Assembly (NCBI GenBank): GCA_029934815.1
Contig: JAOZLM010000158.1
Span: forward strand, 1 to 5,783
Direction of reading: 5' to 3'
Length of the DNA: 5,783 bases
Origin: Desulfocapsa sp.
Lineage (GTDB): Bacteria > Desulfobacterota > Desulfobulbia > Desulfobulbales > Desulfocapsaceae
In this document: piece by piece, positions 1 to 5,783 of the stretch
Position numbering within the stretch: position 1 is the stretch's first letter
Layout of the letters: every line of letters begins with the position of its first letter
The notes under the pieces: generated by a model
Told to the model about the DNA's origin: nothing
Databases searched by the model: none
What the model saw: the letters and a program-made list of their open reading frames with translations, nothing else
Program-made: the position numbers and the translations under genes

Positions 1-200
1 TTAGCAATTTCACCAATACTGCTGACCAATCGGGGAAAGAGCTTTTTCAGGCCATGGCTCTGTACTTCAGCGGGAAGGCTGATCCCATAGTGGATCCCAA
101 ACGCGCAAAATCCATGGCACCCCGGTTACGAAAAATCATGAAATTAAATGAATCTGATCAAAAGGCGCTGGCATCATACCTGATGAGTTTCAAAAACTAA
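1..200 (+). CDS. C-terminal end of an unidentified protein, possibly c-type cytochrome-like (5' truncated)
   Basis: An open frame enters from the left edge (first full codon at base 3) and ends at TAA 198-200, giving the last 65 residues of a protein. The visible part is hydrophilic and helical. It has a GKELFQAM segment near residues 11-18, a SMAPRL segment at 37-42 and a closing helix LNESDQKALASYL at 48-60. A Met in a loop followed by a final 'L-x-x-x-D-x-x-A-L-A-x-Y-L' helix is the usual end of small class I c-type cytochromes, where the Met is the distal haem ligand. No CxxCH haem motif is visible, because that part would lie upstream of the window. The cytochrome call is therefore a pattern-based inference and other helical proteins could end this way. 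The stop lies 20 bases before the next gene on the same strand, so the two are probably co-transcribed. That it is a real coding end is much surer than its family. Confidence 0.5.
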   Translation, partial: SNFTNTADQSGKELFQAMALYFSGKADPIVDPKRAKSMAPRLRKIMKLNESDQKALASYLMSFKN

Positions 201-220
201 CCTTTCACAACTTAACTTTT

Positions 221-1543
221 ATGAAAAACACAACATTTCTGAAAACTTTTTCTATTTTGGCTCTCTCTGGCCTCCTTCTGGCACCAACACTTTCTGCACG
301 TCCCAGCACATCGGTAAAAAGTACCCTGAGCAGAGCAGAAAACATTGACGAAGGTACAAAAAACAAACTGATTATGCCCTACGCCTTTTCCACTGAAAGT
401 ATGGGATTTACTGCCGGTGTTGGTGGTGGAACAAAAGGATACGGACAAGAGCAGCTGCTCATTGGCGCTACCGCTTTTTACAGTGCCGATGAAGCTGTCG
501 GGCTGTTTTTAGGGATGTGGGATTACCAGCCCTCATTTGCCGATCGCTTTTTCCTTAGTGTGCAAGGAATGGTTGCTCACTATCCAACACAACGGGCATA
601 CACAAAACTGGCCTTTGATCCCAACACACCTCGCCCGGGCAGCAATGATTCTGACATGGATGCCTACGGTGAAGACAGTGGCTATAGTAACTGGACAGAC
701 TTCAAACTTGAATATGTACTCCCCATTGGCTCTGCCAAAAATGATCCTATGCTGCATAATGAAATGAAAGGTGGTTTGTTGCAATCAGCTTCCATGGGAG
801 GAGACAGCTGGAACCCTCTCGAAGCTGGTGTAACCGTACTTTTCCTGAAACAATACAACAGATTCCGAACCTTTGAGCTGGAGGAAGGCGATATTGAGGC
901 AACTGCACATCCTGTACAGGCTGGAGTAGGATATTACAACACAGATTTTGCCGGAAATCCTTCAACTGGTTCAAACCAGTATTTTGCAATAACCCATGAT
1001 TTTGGCTGGCTCGAATCTCCGGAAGACTGGACATTTATTGAGTTTGAAGCAAGCAAATATTTCTCTTTAGGCGACTCCGACTGGGCAAAACAACGTATTA
1101 TTGCTCTCAATATGTGGACGGCAGACAATAGCAGCTGGACAGAAACAACCAATGCCGATGGTACAATTTCAATAAATCATCGTGCTCCATTTTATGAAGG
1201 TGCAAACCTTGGTGGTTTCTACCGGATGCGTGCTTATCCCACCGATCGCTTTAACGATAAATCAGTTCTTTATACCACTGCTGAATACCGCTATACCATG
1301 CACTGGAATCCTCTTGGTAATATTTCCTGGTTAAAATTTCTGAAAAGTGACTGGCTGCAACTCGTTGCCTTTGCAGAAGGTGGCCGTGTTGCCAATGACT
1401 ACAACGCTGATCTCTTAAAAGACTGGAAATTTGATGGCGGAATCAGCATTCGCTCCATGTTTTCCGGTGCTGTGGTTCGGTTTGATGTTGCCACTTCTGA
1501 TGAAACGACTTCGGCCTGGGTTATGTTTGGCCATCCCTTTTAG
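221..1543 (+). CDS. Exported BamA/TamA (Omp85)-like outer-membrane beta-barrel protein lacking POTRA domains
   Basis: This 440-residue protein starts with a clear Sec signal peptide: Lys at 2 and 8, a hydrophobic core at about 10-22, and a probable signal peptidase I site after Ala26 (LSA|RP). The mature chain has alternating polar and hydrophobic stretches rich in Gly and aromatics, and ends in Phe (FGHPF), the usual outer-membrane beta-barrel terminus. The C-terminal third follows the Omp85/bacterial surface antigen barrel pattern: GGFYRMRAYPTDRF at 331-344, in the place of the conserved (V/L)RG(F/Y) motif; then EYR at 355-357; then AFAEGGRV at 383-390, matching the 'vaFvdaGrv' strand; then GGISIR and VVRFDVA strands. 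The barrel appears to begin soon after the signal peptide, around residue 50, so there is no room for POTRA repeats. About 390 residues could make a 16-strand barrel. A role in inserting or passing proteins or lipids across the outer membrane is inferred from family only. It follows the cytochrome-like end by 20 bases and precedes dtd by 8. The start is fixed by the signal peptide, although no Shine-Dalgarno is visible. Confidence 0.72.
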   Translation: MKNTTFLKTFSILALSGLLLAPTLSARPSTSVKSTLSRAENIDEGTKNKLIMPYAFSTESMGFTAGVGGGTKGYGQEQLLIGATAFYSADEAVGLFLGMWDYQPSFADRFFLSVQGMVAHYPTQRAYTKLAFDPNTPRPGSNDSDMDAYGEDSGYSNWTDFKLEYVLPIGSAKNDPMLHNEMKGGLLQSASMGGDSWNPLEAGVTVLFLKQYNRFRTFELEEGDIEATAHPVQAGVGYYNTDFAGNPSTGSNQYFAITHDFGWLESPEDWTFIEFEASKYFSLGDSDWAKQRIIALNMWTADNSSWTETTNADGTISINHRAPFYEGANLGGFYRMRAYPTDRFNDKSVLYTTAEYRYTMHWNPLGNISWLKFLKSDWLQLVAFAEGGRVANDYNADLLKDWKFDGGISIRSMFSGAVVRFDVATSDETTSAWVMFGHPF

Positions 1544-1551
1544 TTTTCACT

Positions 1552-2001
1552 ATGCGGGCAGTTATTCAACGGGTTAGCAGTGCCTCTGTAAAAGTTGGCT
1601 CTGAGATCACAGGTACAATCAGATCCGGGCTCCTCGTTTTCTTAGGGATTCATCACGATGATGGAGACCAGGAAATCAGATGGATGTCTGACAAAATAAG
1701 CAATCTACGAATATTTGAAGACGATGAGGGAAAGATGAATCGCTCCCTTATTGACACCGGAGGAGCCATGCTCGTGGTTTCCCAATTTACTCTTTATGGA
1801 GACTGCCGAAAAGGGCGACGGCCCGGATATTCTGCTGCCGCTCCTCCTGAACATGCAAATGCGTTATATGAGCAATTCATTTCGCAGGTTGCAGCCAGTG
1901 GAATCGAAACAGCCAGTGGAAAGTTTCAAGCACAGATGGACGTGAGCCTTGTGAACGACGGCCCTGTTACTCTACTCCTTGATTCCAATAAAACCTTCTA
2001 A
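1552..2001 (+). CDS. dtd: D-aminoacyl-tRNA deacylase (Dtd)
   Basis: Dtd hydrolyses the ester bond between a D-amino acid (classically D-Tyr) and tRNA, and also removes Gly mischarged onto tRNA-Ala. It recycles the tRNA and keeps D-amino acids out of proteins. It acts as a cytoplasmic homodimer. The 149-residue length is typical. The N-terminus MRAVIQRVSSASVKV is the standard family start, which settles the start codon. Both family signatures are intact: SQFTLYGD at residues 77-84, and NDGPVT at 135-140, which contains the Gly137-cisPro138 pair used across the dimer to exclude L-aminoacyl-tRNA. The GLLVFLGI strand (about 25-32) and KISNLRIFEDDEGKMN (about 48-63) also match. The gene lies 8 bases after the barrel gene and 32 before the peptidase gene, inside the same-strand run. 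No Shine-Dalgarno is seen upstream. Nothing is missing or odd, and this is the most secure assignment in the window. Confidence 0.98.
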   Translation: MRAVIQRVSSASVKVGSEITGTIRSGLLVFLGIHHDDGDQEIRWMSDKISNLRIFEDDEGKMNRSLIDTGGAMLVVSQFTLYGDCRKGRRPGYSAAAPPEHANALYEQFISQVAASGIETASGKFQAQMDVSLVNDGPVTLLLDSNKTF

Positions 2002-2033
2002 CCGACACAACACCTCAACAACTTGAAAATATT

Positions 2034-4952
2034 ATGACTTACACTCCCGGTACCAGTTACAATGGCTTCACCTTACAAAAGACTCAATTTATTGATGAGA
2101 TACAGGCAGACGTACATCTCTTTGAACATGATGTATTAGGCTGTCCGCTGCTGGCCATAAAGAATGACGACACCAACAAAACCTTTTCGGCTGCCTTTAA
2201 CACCATCCCCACCGATTCTACTGGTGTTGCCCATATTCTTGAGCATTCTGTCCTGATGGGATCAAAAAAATATCCGGTAAAAGATGTGTTTGGGGAGATT
2301 AACAAGGGAGGACTCACCACATTCCTCAACGCCATGACCGGTTCGGATATCACCTACTATCCATTCGCCACCCGAAATATGAAAGAGTATTTCAATATCA
2401 TGGATGTGTATATGGATGTGGTTTTAAATCCTGAGCTTGCACGAAGCACCTTTGAACAGGAAGGCTGGCATTATCACCAGGAAGATGCTGACGGGCCGCT
2501 GCAATTTCAGGGCGTGGTTTACAATGAAATGAAGGGTGCTTTCTCAGACCCTATCAGGCTAATATTTCACAATATTTTTGGCGGCCTGATGCCAGGTTCC
2601 ACTTATGCCCATGAATCTGGTGGAGATCCTAAAAATATCCCTGATCTTAGCTTTGAAGAATTTTGTGAATTCCACAAAACCCACTATCACCCTTCAAATG
2701 CCACTTTTTTCATCTATGGTGACGCTGATCTTGCAGAAGAACTGGCCTATTTACAGGATAATTTCCTCAAAGCCTTTCCGGAAAAAGAAACACGAGCCGA
2801 TGTTGAGCTGGGACAGGATATTAACAAGCTTACTTACATTGAAGACAGCTACGCCGTAGACTCAAACGACACTGCCGGAAAAACCTTTCTGGCAGTTGCA
2901 AGCTCCGTCTCCACAGTGCAGAACCGTGAAGAAAACGCCGCCTTTCAGATTATTGCCAATATTCTCTTTAACTCAGACGCATCTCCGCTGAAAAATACCA
3001 TTATCAGCAGTGGTGTCTGTAAAGATTTTGGCGGTTTTTATCTCTCCACATCCAGTTATAAGACCATGATGGTGACTTATCTGGTGGGCAGTGACCCTGA
3101 AAAACGAGATACTTTTCTTGAGCTTTATAACAAGACTCTTGCCACTATGGCCAGTGACGGCCTTGGCCACGATTTGATTCTGTCTGAGATAAACAAGTAT
3201 GAATTCAGCGTACGTGAAGAAGGATGCAAGGCGCAGCGGGGTTTAAGCCTTGTGGGTAAGGCTATGCCCGCATTTAAATATGGAACTGATCCTTACGAAT
3301 CATTGCAGATCAACGAACTGCTGGCCGTCATTCGCGAAAAAGCGCTGGAAGAAAACTACTTTGAAGAGCTGATCACAAAATATCTACTGGATAATCCGGC
3401 AACTGTTGTGGTCACCCTGCAACCTGATCCTGCAAAACAGCAAAGAGAGCAGAAACAAGAAGCTAAACGACTGGAAGAGTATGGAAAAAACCTTGATGCC
3501 AATGGCCGTGAACAACTGATCGCCAGAACACTTGAGCTCATGGAGAATCAGCAACAGCCAAATGATGTGGAAACACTGTCGCTTCTCCCACAGCTGCAAC
3601 TGTCTGATCTTGAGCAGGATATCGAATTTCATCAGGCAGAAATACGTGAAATGGCAGGACGTGAGTGTATCATCTCCGAACTCAATACTGAGCACATATC
3701 CTATATTGATATCGGTTTTGAAGTATCCTGCCTGCCCTCAAACTTTTTACCACGGTTGGATCTTTTTGCTACCATCGCCACCGAGATCGGTACAAAAAAA
3801 ATGGATTACATGCATTTTGCCCGGGAAGTCGGCACCTGTACCGGTGGTTTCTCCCACAGTTTCCAATGTCATGTGAAAAAAGGAGAAAATGGTGCATTTC
3901 GTCCCATCCTCTGGTTTCAAATGAAATGTCTGCCCGAATATCAGGAACGGGCCATGCAACTCCTGAATGATGTTTTTACAACGCTCTCTTTCGAGGACAG
4001 AACTCATATCAAAGAGATTGTGGCCAGAGAACACGCATGGGCTGAACATGAAGCGCAAAGTGAAGGATATGGTCTTGCCGCATCCCTGGCTTTTGCTCAG
4101 TTAAGCCCTGCCGGTGCCTGCAATGAGATGGTAAGTGGAGTTACAGCTTATCGAAGCACAAGAGATCTTGCAAATAACTATGATAAGCAGGAAGAGGCTT
4201 TTCTCGCAGCCCTTGAAGAAATGGCCGGATATATTTTCAATCGAAACAACCTTATCTTAGGTATAACAGCGGATGAAGCAGAGGTTTCCTCTTTCCAGCC
4301 GCTTGGTTCCGGACTGATTACATCACTCTCCGATACTGTTTTTGAAAAACAGGAACTTATCCTGCCACAACTCCCCAGACATGAAGCACTAATCACATCA
4401 GCCGAAGTGGTTTTTGCCGTGCAGAGTGGAAATTTACTGCCGCAGGGAGCTGGGTATAATGGACATTTTGAGGTGTTAAAGACTTACCTGTCCCGTGATT
4501 TCCTCTGGAACAGTGTACGCCAGATGGGCGGAGCGTATGGCTGTTTTATTCAGTTCAGCCACATCAGCGGCAACTTTGCTGTTATCAGTTACCGTGATCC
4601 ACAGGTGAAGAAAACCTATGACAGTTACGCGGCAATGGCTGATGTCGTCACAAAACTTGATCTGCCGGGAGAAGTTCTGCAGCAACTGGTGATCGGCACT
4701 TATGGCAACTTCACTCCACTTCAGGCATCTGCCGGAAAAGGAGCACAGGCCCGAAACGAGTATCTTAACGGCATGACACCCCAATCAAAACAACAACGTA
4801 TCAGTGAGATTATTTCCACTTCCGCTGCAGATATGCGGTTGTACGGCGATGCATTTGCCACCATGCAGCAGAATAGCCACCGGATGATCATTGGAAACAG
4901 GAAAAAAATTGAAGCGGATGCTGATTTATTCGATACAGTGGGTGAACTGTAA
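2034..4952 (+). CDS. M16C family zinc metallopeptidase (presequence protease/insulinase-like, single chain)
   Basis: This 972-residue protein is the usual size for single-chain M16C peptidases (PreP/Cym1 type), which enclose short unfolded peptides in a clamshell of two halves and cleave them. The inverted zinc motif HxxEH is present as H67-I-L-E70-H71, where E70 is the general base. The third zinc ligand is most likely E165 in YNEMKG, 98 residues after H67, close to the spacing in PreP. The surrounding sequence (STGVAHILEHSVLMGSKKYP, then TTFLNAMTGSDITYYP) is strongly family-like. A charged helical linker at about 463-520 (QQREQKQEAKRLEEYG) joins the halves and belongs to the M16C-associated region. 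The C-terminal half keeps the substrate-binding Arg/Tyr pair, R829 and Y835 in VRQMGGAYG. There is no signal peptide or membrane segment, so a cytoplasmic peptide-clearing role is inferred. The upstream sequence has no recognisable Shine-Dalgarno. The stop TAA overlaps the methyltransferase start by one base. Residue checks suggest a fully active enzyme; its true substrates are unknown. Confidence 0.96.
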   Translation: MTYTPGTSYNGFTLQKTQFIDEIQADVHLFEHDVLGCPLLAIKNDDTNKTFSAAFNTIPTDSTGVAHILEHSVLMGSKKYPVKDVFGEINKGGLTTFLNAMTGSDITYYPFATRNMKEYFNIMDVYMDVVLNPELARSTFEQEGWHYHQEDADGPLQFQGVVYNEMKGAFSDPIRLIFHNIFGGLMPGSTYAHESGGDPKNIPDLSFEEFCEFHKTHYHPSNATFFIYGDADLAEELAYLQDNFLKAFPEKETRADVELGQDINKLTYIEDSYAVDSNDTAGKTFLAVASSVSTVQNREENAAFQIIANILFNSDASPLKNTIISSGVCKDFGGFYLSTSSYKTMMVTYLVGSDPEKRDTFLELYNKTLATMASDGLGHDLILSEINKYEFSVREEGCKAQRGLSLVGKAMPAFKYGTDPYESLQINELLAVIREKALEENYFEELITKYLLDNPATVVVTLQPDPAKQQREQKQEAKRLEEYGKNLDANGREQLIARTLELMENQQQPNDVETLSLLPQLQLSDLEQDIEFHQAEIREMAGRECIISELNTEHISYIDIGFEVSCLPSNFLPRLDLFATIATEIGTKKMDYMHFAREVGTCTGGFSHSFQCHVKKGENGAFRPILWFQMKCLPEYQERAMQLLNDVFTTLSFEDRTHIKEIVAREHAWAEHEAQSEGYGLAASLAFAQLSPAGACNEMVSGVTAYRSTRDLANNYDKQEEAFLAALEEMAGYIFNRNNLILGITADEAEVSSFQPLGSGLITSLSDTVFEKQELILPQLPRHEALITSAEVVFAVQSGNLLPQGAGYNGHFEVLKTYLSRDFLWNSVRQMGGAYGCFIQFSHISGNFAVISYRDPQVKKTYDSYAAMADVVTKLDLPGEVLQQLVIGTYGNFTPLQASAGKGAQARNEYLNGMTPQSKQQRISEIISTSAADMRLYGDAFATMQQNSHRMIIGNRKKIEADADLFDTVGEL

Positions 4953-4954
4953 TG
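4950..4954 (+). promoter_or_regulatory. TAATG stop/start overlap (likely translational coupling)
   Basis: The stop TAA of the M16C peptidase gene (4950-4952) and the ATG of the methyltransferase gene (4952-4954) share one base. Such overlaps commonly let a terminating ribosome restart on the next gene. A weak purine-rich stretch (GTGGGTGAA) lies about 5-13 bases before the ATG, inside the end of the peptidase gene, and is the only Shine-Dalgarno-like sequence near any start in this window. Coupling itself is an inference from the arrangement. Confidence 0.6.
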
Positions 4955-5566
4955 AGCGCTGAACGATTCGATACAATGGCTGCGGATTATGATAAAAAAC
5001 TACGGCGGCGACAGCTTGCCGAATCAATCAGTACTTCCGTTGCAAAACTCCCGCTCACAAAGACAATGGACGGAATGGAGTTTGGTTGCGGAACCGGGTT
5101 GGTTGGTCTGCTGCTTGCACCAGAACTTGGAACTCTGACAGCTCTCGATATATCGCAGGGAATGCTGGATGTTTTACAACAAAAAATTGATGAGCAACAC
5201 CTGGACAATGTGCGATGCCTGAATGCTGATATCTTTCAGGAGAACTACAAGTATACATATGACCTGATTCTCTGCTCCATGACTTTGCACCACCTTCAAG
5301 ATGCAACTGGCTTACTGCAACGTTTCACAGAGCTGCTCAACCCGGGTGGATATCTGGCAATTGCTGACTTGTATCTTGAGGATGGCTCATTCCATGATGC
5401 CTCTGCAGAAGGAATTTTTCACACTGGTTTTAATACCGAGGCATTACGATCTACCCTTACCGGATTTGGTATGGAATCGATACAGATTGAACCTGTATAT
5501 ACCATCAAAAAAGAAAAGACCGGAAATGAGTACCCGATCTTTCTGCTTACTGCTCACAAGCGATAA
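4952..5566 (+). CDS. Class I SAM-dependent methyltransferase (Methyltransf_11/25-like), substrate unknown
   Basis: This 204-residue protein has a Rossmann-type methyltransferase core. Motif I is MEFGCGTG at residues 42-49 (glycine-rich SAM-binding loop). The acidic residue that usually binds the SAM ribose hydroxyls is D66 in ALDIS. LNADIF at 90-95 matches the adenine-contacting Asp (D93). YDLILCSMTLHHL at 103-115 is motif IV-like, and LLNPGGYLAIADLYLED at 128-144 is the motif after it. The N-terminal RFDTMAADYD (5-14) is typical of the UbiE/small-molecule methyltransferase group, where it caps the SAM site. Nothing visible fixes the substrate: quinones, small metabolites or lipids are all possible, and the residues that would name UbiE are not convincing. 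It overlaps the peptidase gene by one base and is the last gene before a strong terminator. It is soluble, with no signal peptide. The core is complete and no frameshift is seen. Confidence 0.92.
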   Translation: MSAERFDTMAADYDKKLRRRQLAESISTSVAKLPLTKTMDGMEFGCGTGLVGLLLAPELGTLTALDISQGMLDVLQQKIDEQHLDNVRCLNADIFQENYKYTYDLILCSMTLHHLQDATGLLQRFTELLNPGGYLAIADLYLEDGSFHDASAEGIFHTGFNTEALRSTLTGFGMESIQIEPVYTIKKEKTGNEYPIFLLTAHKR

Positions 5567-5606
5567 ATGTCACAATCAGTGGTTGAAGAATTTTGATATA
5601 TTAAAC

Positions 5607-5652
5607 AAAAGAGGCTCATTTAGCGTATCCCGCCAAATGAGCCTCTTTTTTT
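5607..5652 (+). terminator. Rho-independent terminator, probably bidirectional
   Basis: A perfect 15-bp stem pairs 5607-5621 (AAAAGAGGCTCATTT) with 5635-5649 (AAATGAGCCTCTTTT). Inside it, after one mismatch (A5622/C5634), GCG 5623-5625 can pair with CGC 5631-5633 around a TATCC loop. On the + strand a run of seven T follows (5646-5652). On the - strand the stem is followed by TTTTGTTTAA, also U-rich in RNA. It starts 41 bases after the methyltransferase stop and lies between two convergent genes, so it fits as the shared end of the five-gene + strand run and of the - strand PEP-CTERM gene. Confidence 0.93.
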
Positions 5653-5662
5653 ATCTAAGGGG

Positions 5663-5687
5663 TCAAGTCTTTTTCATGCAGACCTGA
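5663..5687. repeat. Small imperfect inverted repeat in the convergent intergenic gap
   Basis: TCAAGTCT (5663-5670) and AGACCTGA (5680-5687) can pair with one mismatch (seven of eight) around a 9-base loop, TTTTCATGC. It is preceded by GGGG (5659-5662). The GGGGTCA(A/G)GTCT form resembles short dispersed palindromes of the REP type, but only one copy is in the window, so it cannot be called repetitive here. It could also be a weak extra terminator stem for the - strand gene, or chance. Confidence 0.3.
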
Positions 5688-5705
5688 ACTGGATTTACGA
5701 CTACC

Positions 5706-5783
5706 TTATTTTAACTCACGACTCTTCCTGTTGCGGAATCTGCTTCCGGCAATACCAATAAGACCGGCACCGAAAAGCAACAT
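5706..5783 (-). CDS. C-terminal end of a PEP-CTERM sorted exoprotein (5' part beyond the window)
   Basis: On the - strand an open frame enters from the right edge and ends at a TAA (bases 5708-5706), giving 25 residues. They read MLLFGAGLIGIAG (13 residues), then SRFRNRKSRELK. This is the hydrophobic helix plus basic tail of a PEP-CTERM signal, whose usual form is PEP-A-T followed by MLLFG-x-GL-x-G and then Arg/Lys-rich residues. The Pro-Glu-Pro itself would lie just outside the window. Proteins with this tail are exported by Sec, held in the inner membrane by the helix and processed by an exosortase (EpsH/XrtA type). They are often surface or exopolysaccharide-associated proteins. The body of the protein is not visible, so its function is unknown. 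The Met codon at the edge is almost certainly internal, not a start. The gene is convergent with the + strand run and shares the hairpin at 5607-5652. Confidence 0.85.
   Translation of the reverse strand: MLLFGAGLIGIAGSRFRNRKSRELK

Noticed and set aside
201..220. Possible promoter for the barrel gene in the 20-base gap
   Set aside because: The gap is too short for a full promoter and no convincing boxes were seen in it or in the coding end before it, so read-through from the upstream gene is the simpler explanation.
212..448. A 78-codon - strand frame, rich in Cys, opposite the start of the barrel gene
   Set aside because: It is antisense to the signal peptide and first strands of a clear exported protein. 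Its composition is what the complement of that coding strand would give, with no start signal or family match.
2002..2033. Possible internal promoter or regulatory element in the 32-base gap before the M16C gene
   Set aside because: No paired -35/-10 boxes at suitable spacing and no hairpin; the gap is simply A/C-rich.
3384..3695. A - strand frame of 103 codons with hydrophobic stretches, a possible small membrane protein
   Set aside because: It lies wholly inside the M16C gene, opposite its linker region. The hydrophobic look comes from the complement of the Glu/Lys/Gln-rich helices.
4952..5566. Naming the methyltransferase UbiE/MenG or another quinone enzyme
   Set aside because: The SAM-binding core is shared by many families. 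The substrate-side residues and the context do not support a specific name.
5301..5687. A 128-codon + strand open frame running over the end of the methyltransferase gene and through the terminator
   Set aside because: It overlaps a well-supported methyltransferase in another frame and crosses the perfect terminator hairpin. Its translation looks like shadow sequence with no recognisable motif.

Overview
This is a compact, gene-dense piece of a Gram-negative bacterial chromosome. The Gram-negative assignment rests on an outer-membrane beta-barrel protein with a Sec signal peptide and a C-terminal Phe, and on a PEP-CTERM sorting tail at the right edge. Base composition looks moderate (mid-40s percent G+C by eye). 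A sulfate-reducer-like Desulfobacterota (Desulfobulbales-type) host would fit the gene content, but this is a guess from general familiarity and nothing in the window proves it.

Layout: five genes run left to right with almost no space between them. They are (1) the last 65 codons of a gene that may encode a small c-type cytochrome-like protein (1-200); (2) an exported BamA/TamA (Omp85)-like outer-membrane barrel without POTRA domains (221-1543); (3) dtd, D-aminoacyl-tRNA deacylase (1552-2001); (4) a large single-chain M16C zinc peptidase of the presequence-protease type (2034-4952); and (5) a class I SAM-dependent methyltransferase (4952-5566). The gaps are 20, 8 and 32 bases, followed by a 1-base stop/start overlap, so a single transcript is likely. 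A strong hairpin with a T tract ends it at 5607-5652. From the right edge, a gene on the opposite strand enters with only its last 25 codons visible. These form the hydrophobic and basic part of a PEP-CTERM signal, so the hairpin sits between two convergent genes and probably serves both.

How the genes fit together: dtd clears D-amino acids from mischarged tRNAs and the M16C enzyme degrades peptides in the cytoplasm, so both are housekeeping quality-control functions. The barrel belongs to the envelope, and the methyltransferase substrate cannot be read from sequence. I see no strong functional logic beyond co-transcription, and no sign of a new defence system, mobile element, CRISPR array or RNA gene. 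The most notable points are the POTRA-less Omp85-like barrel with an altered RGY-type motif, the PEP-CTERM tail (which implies an exosortase elsewhere in the genome), the near absence of Shine-Dalgarno sequences, and a small imperfect inverted repeat between the convergent genes.
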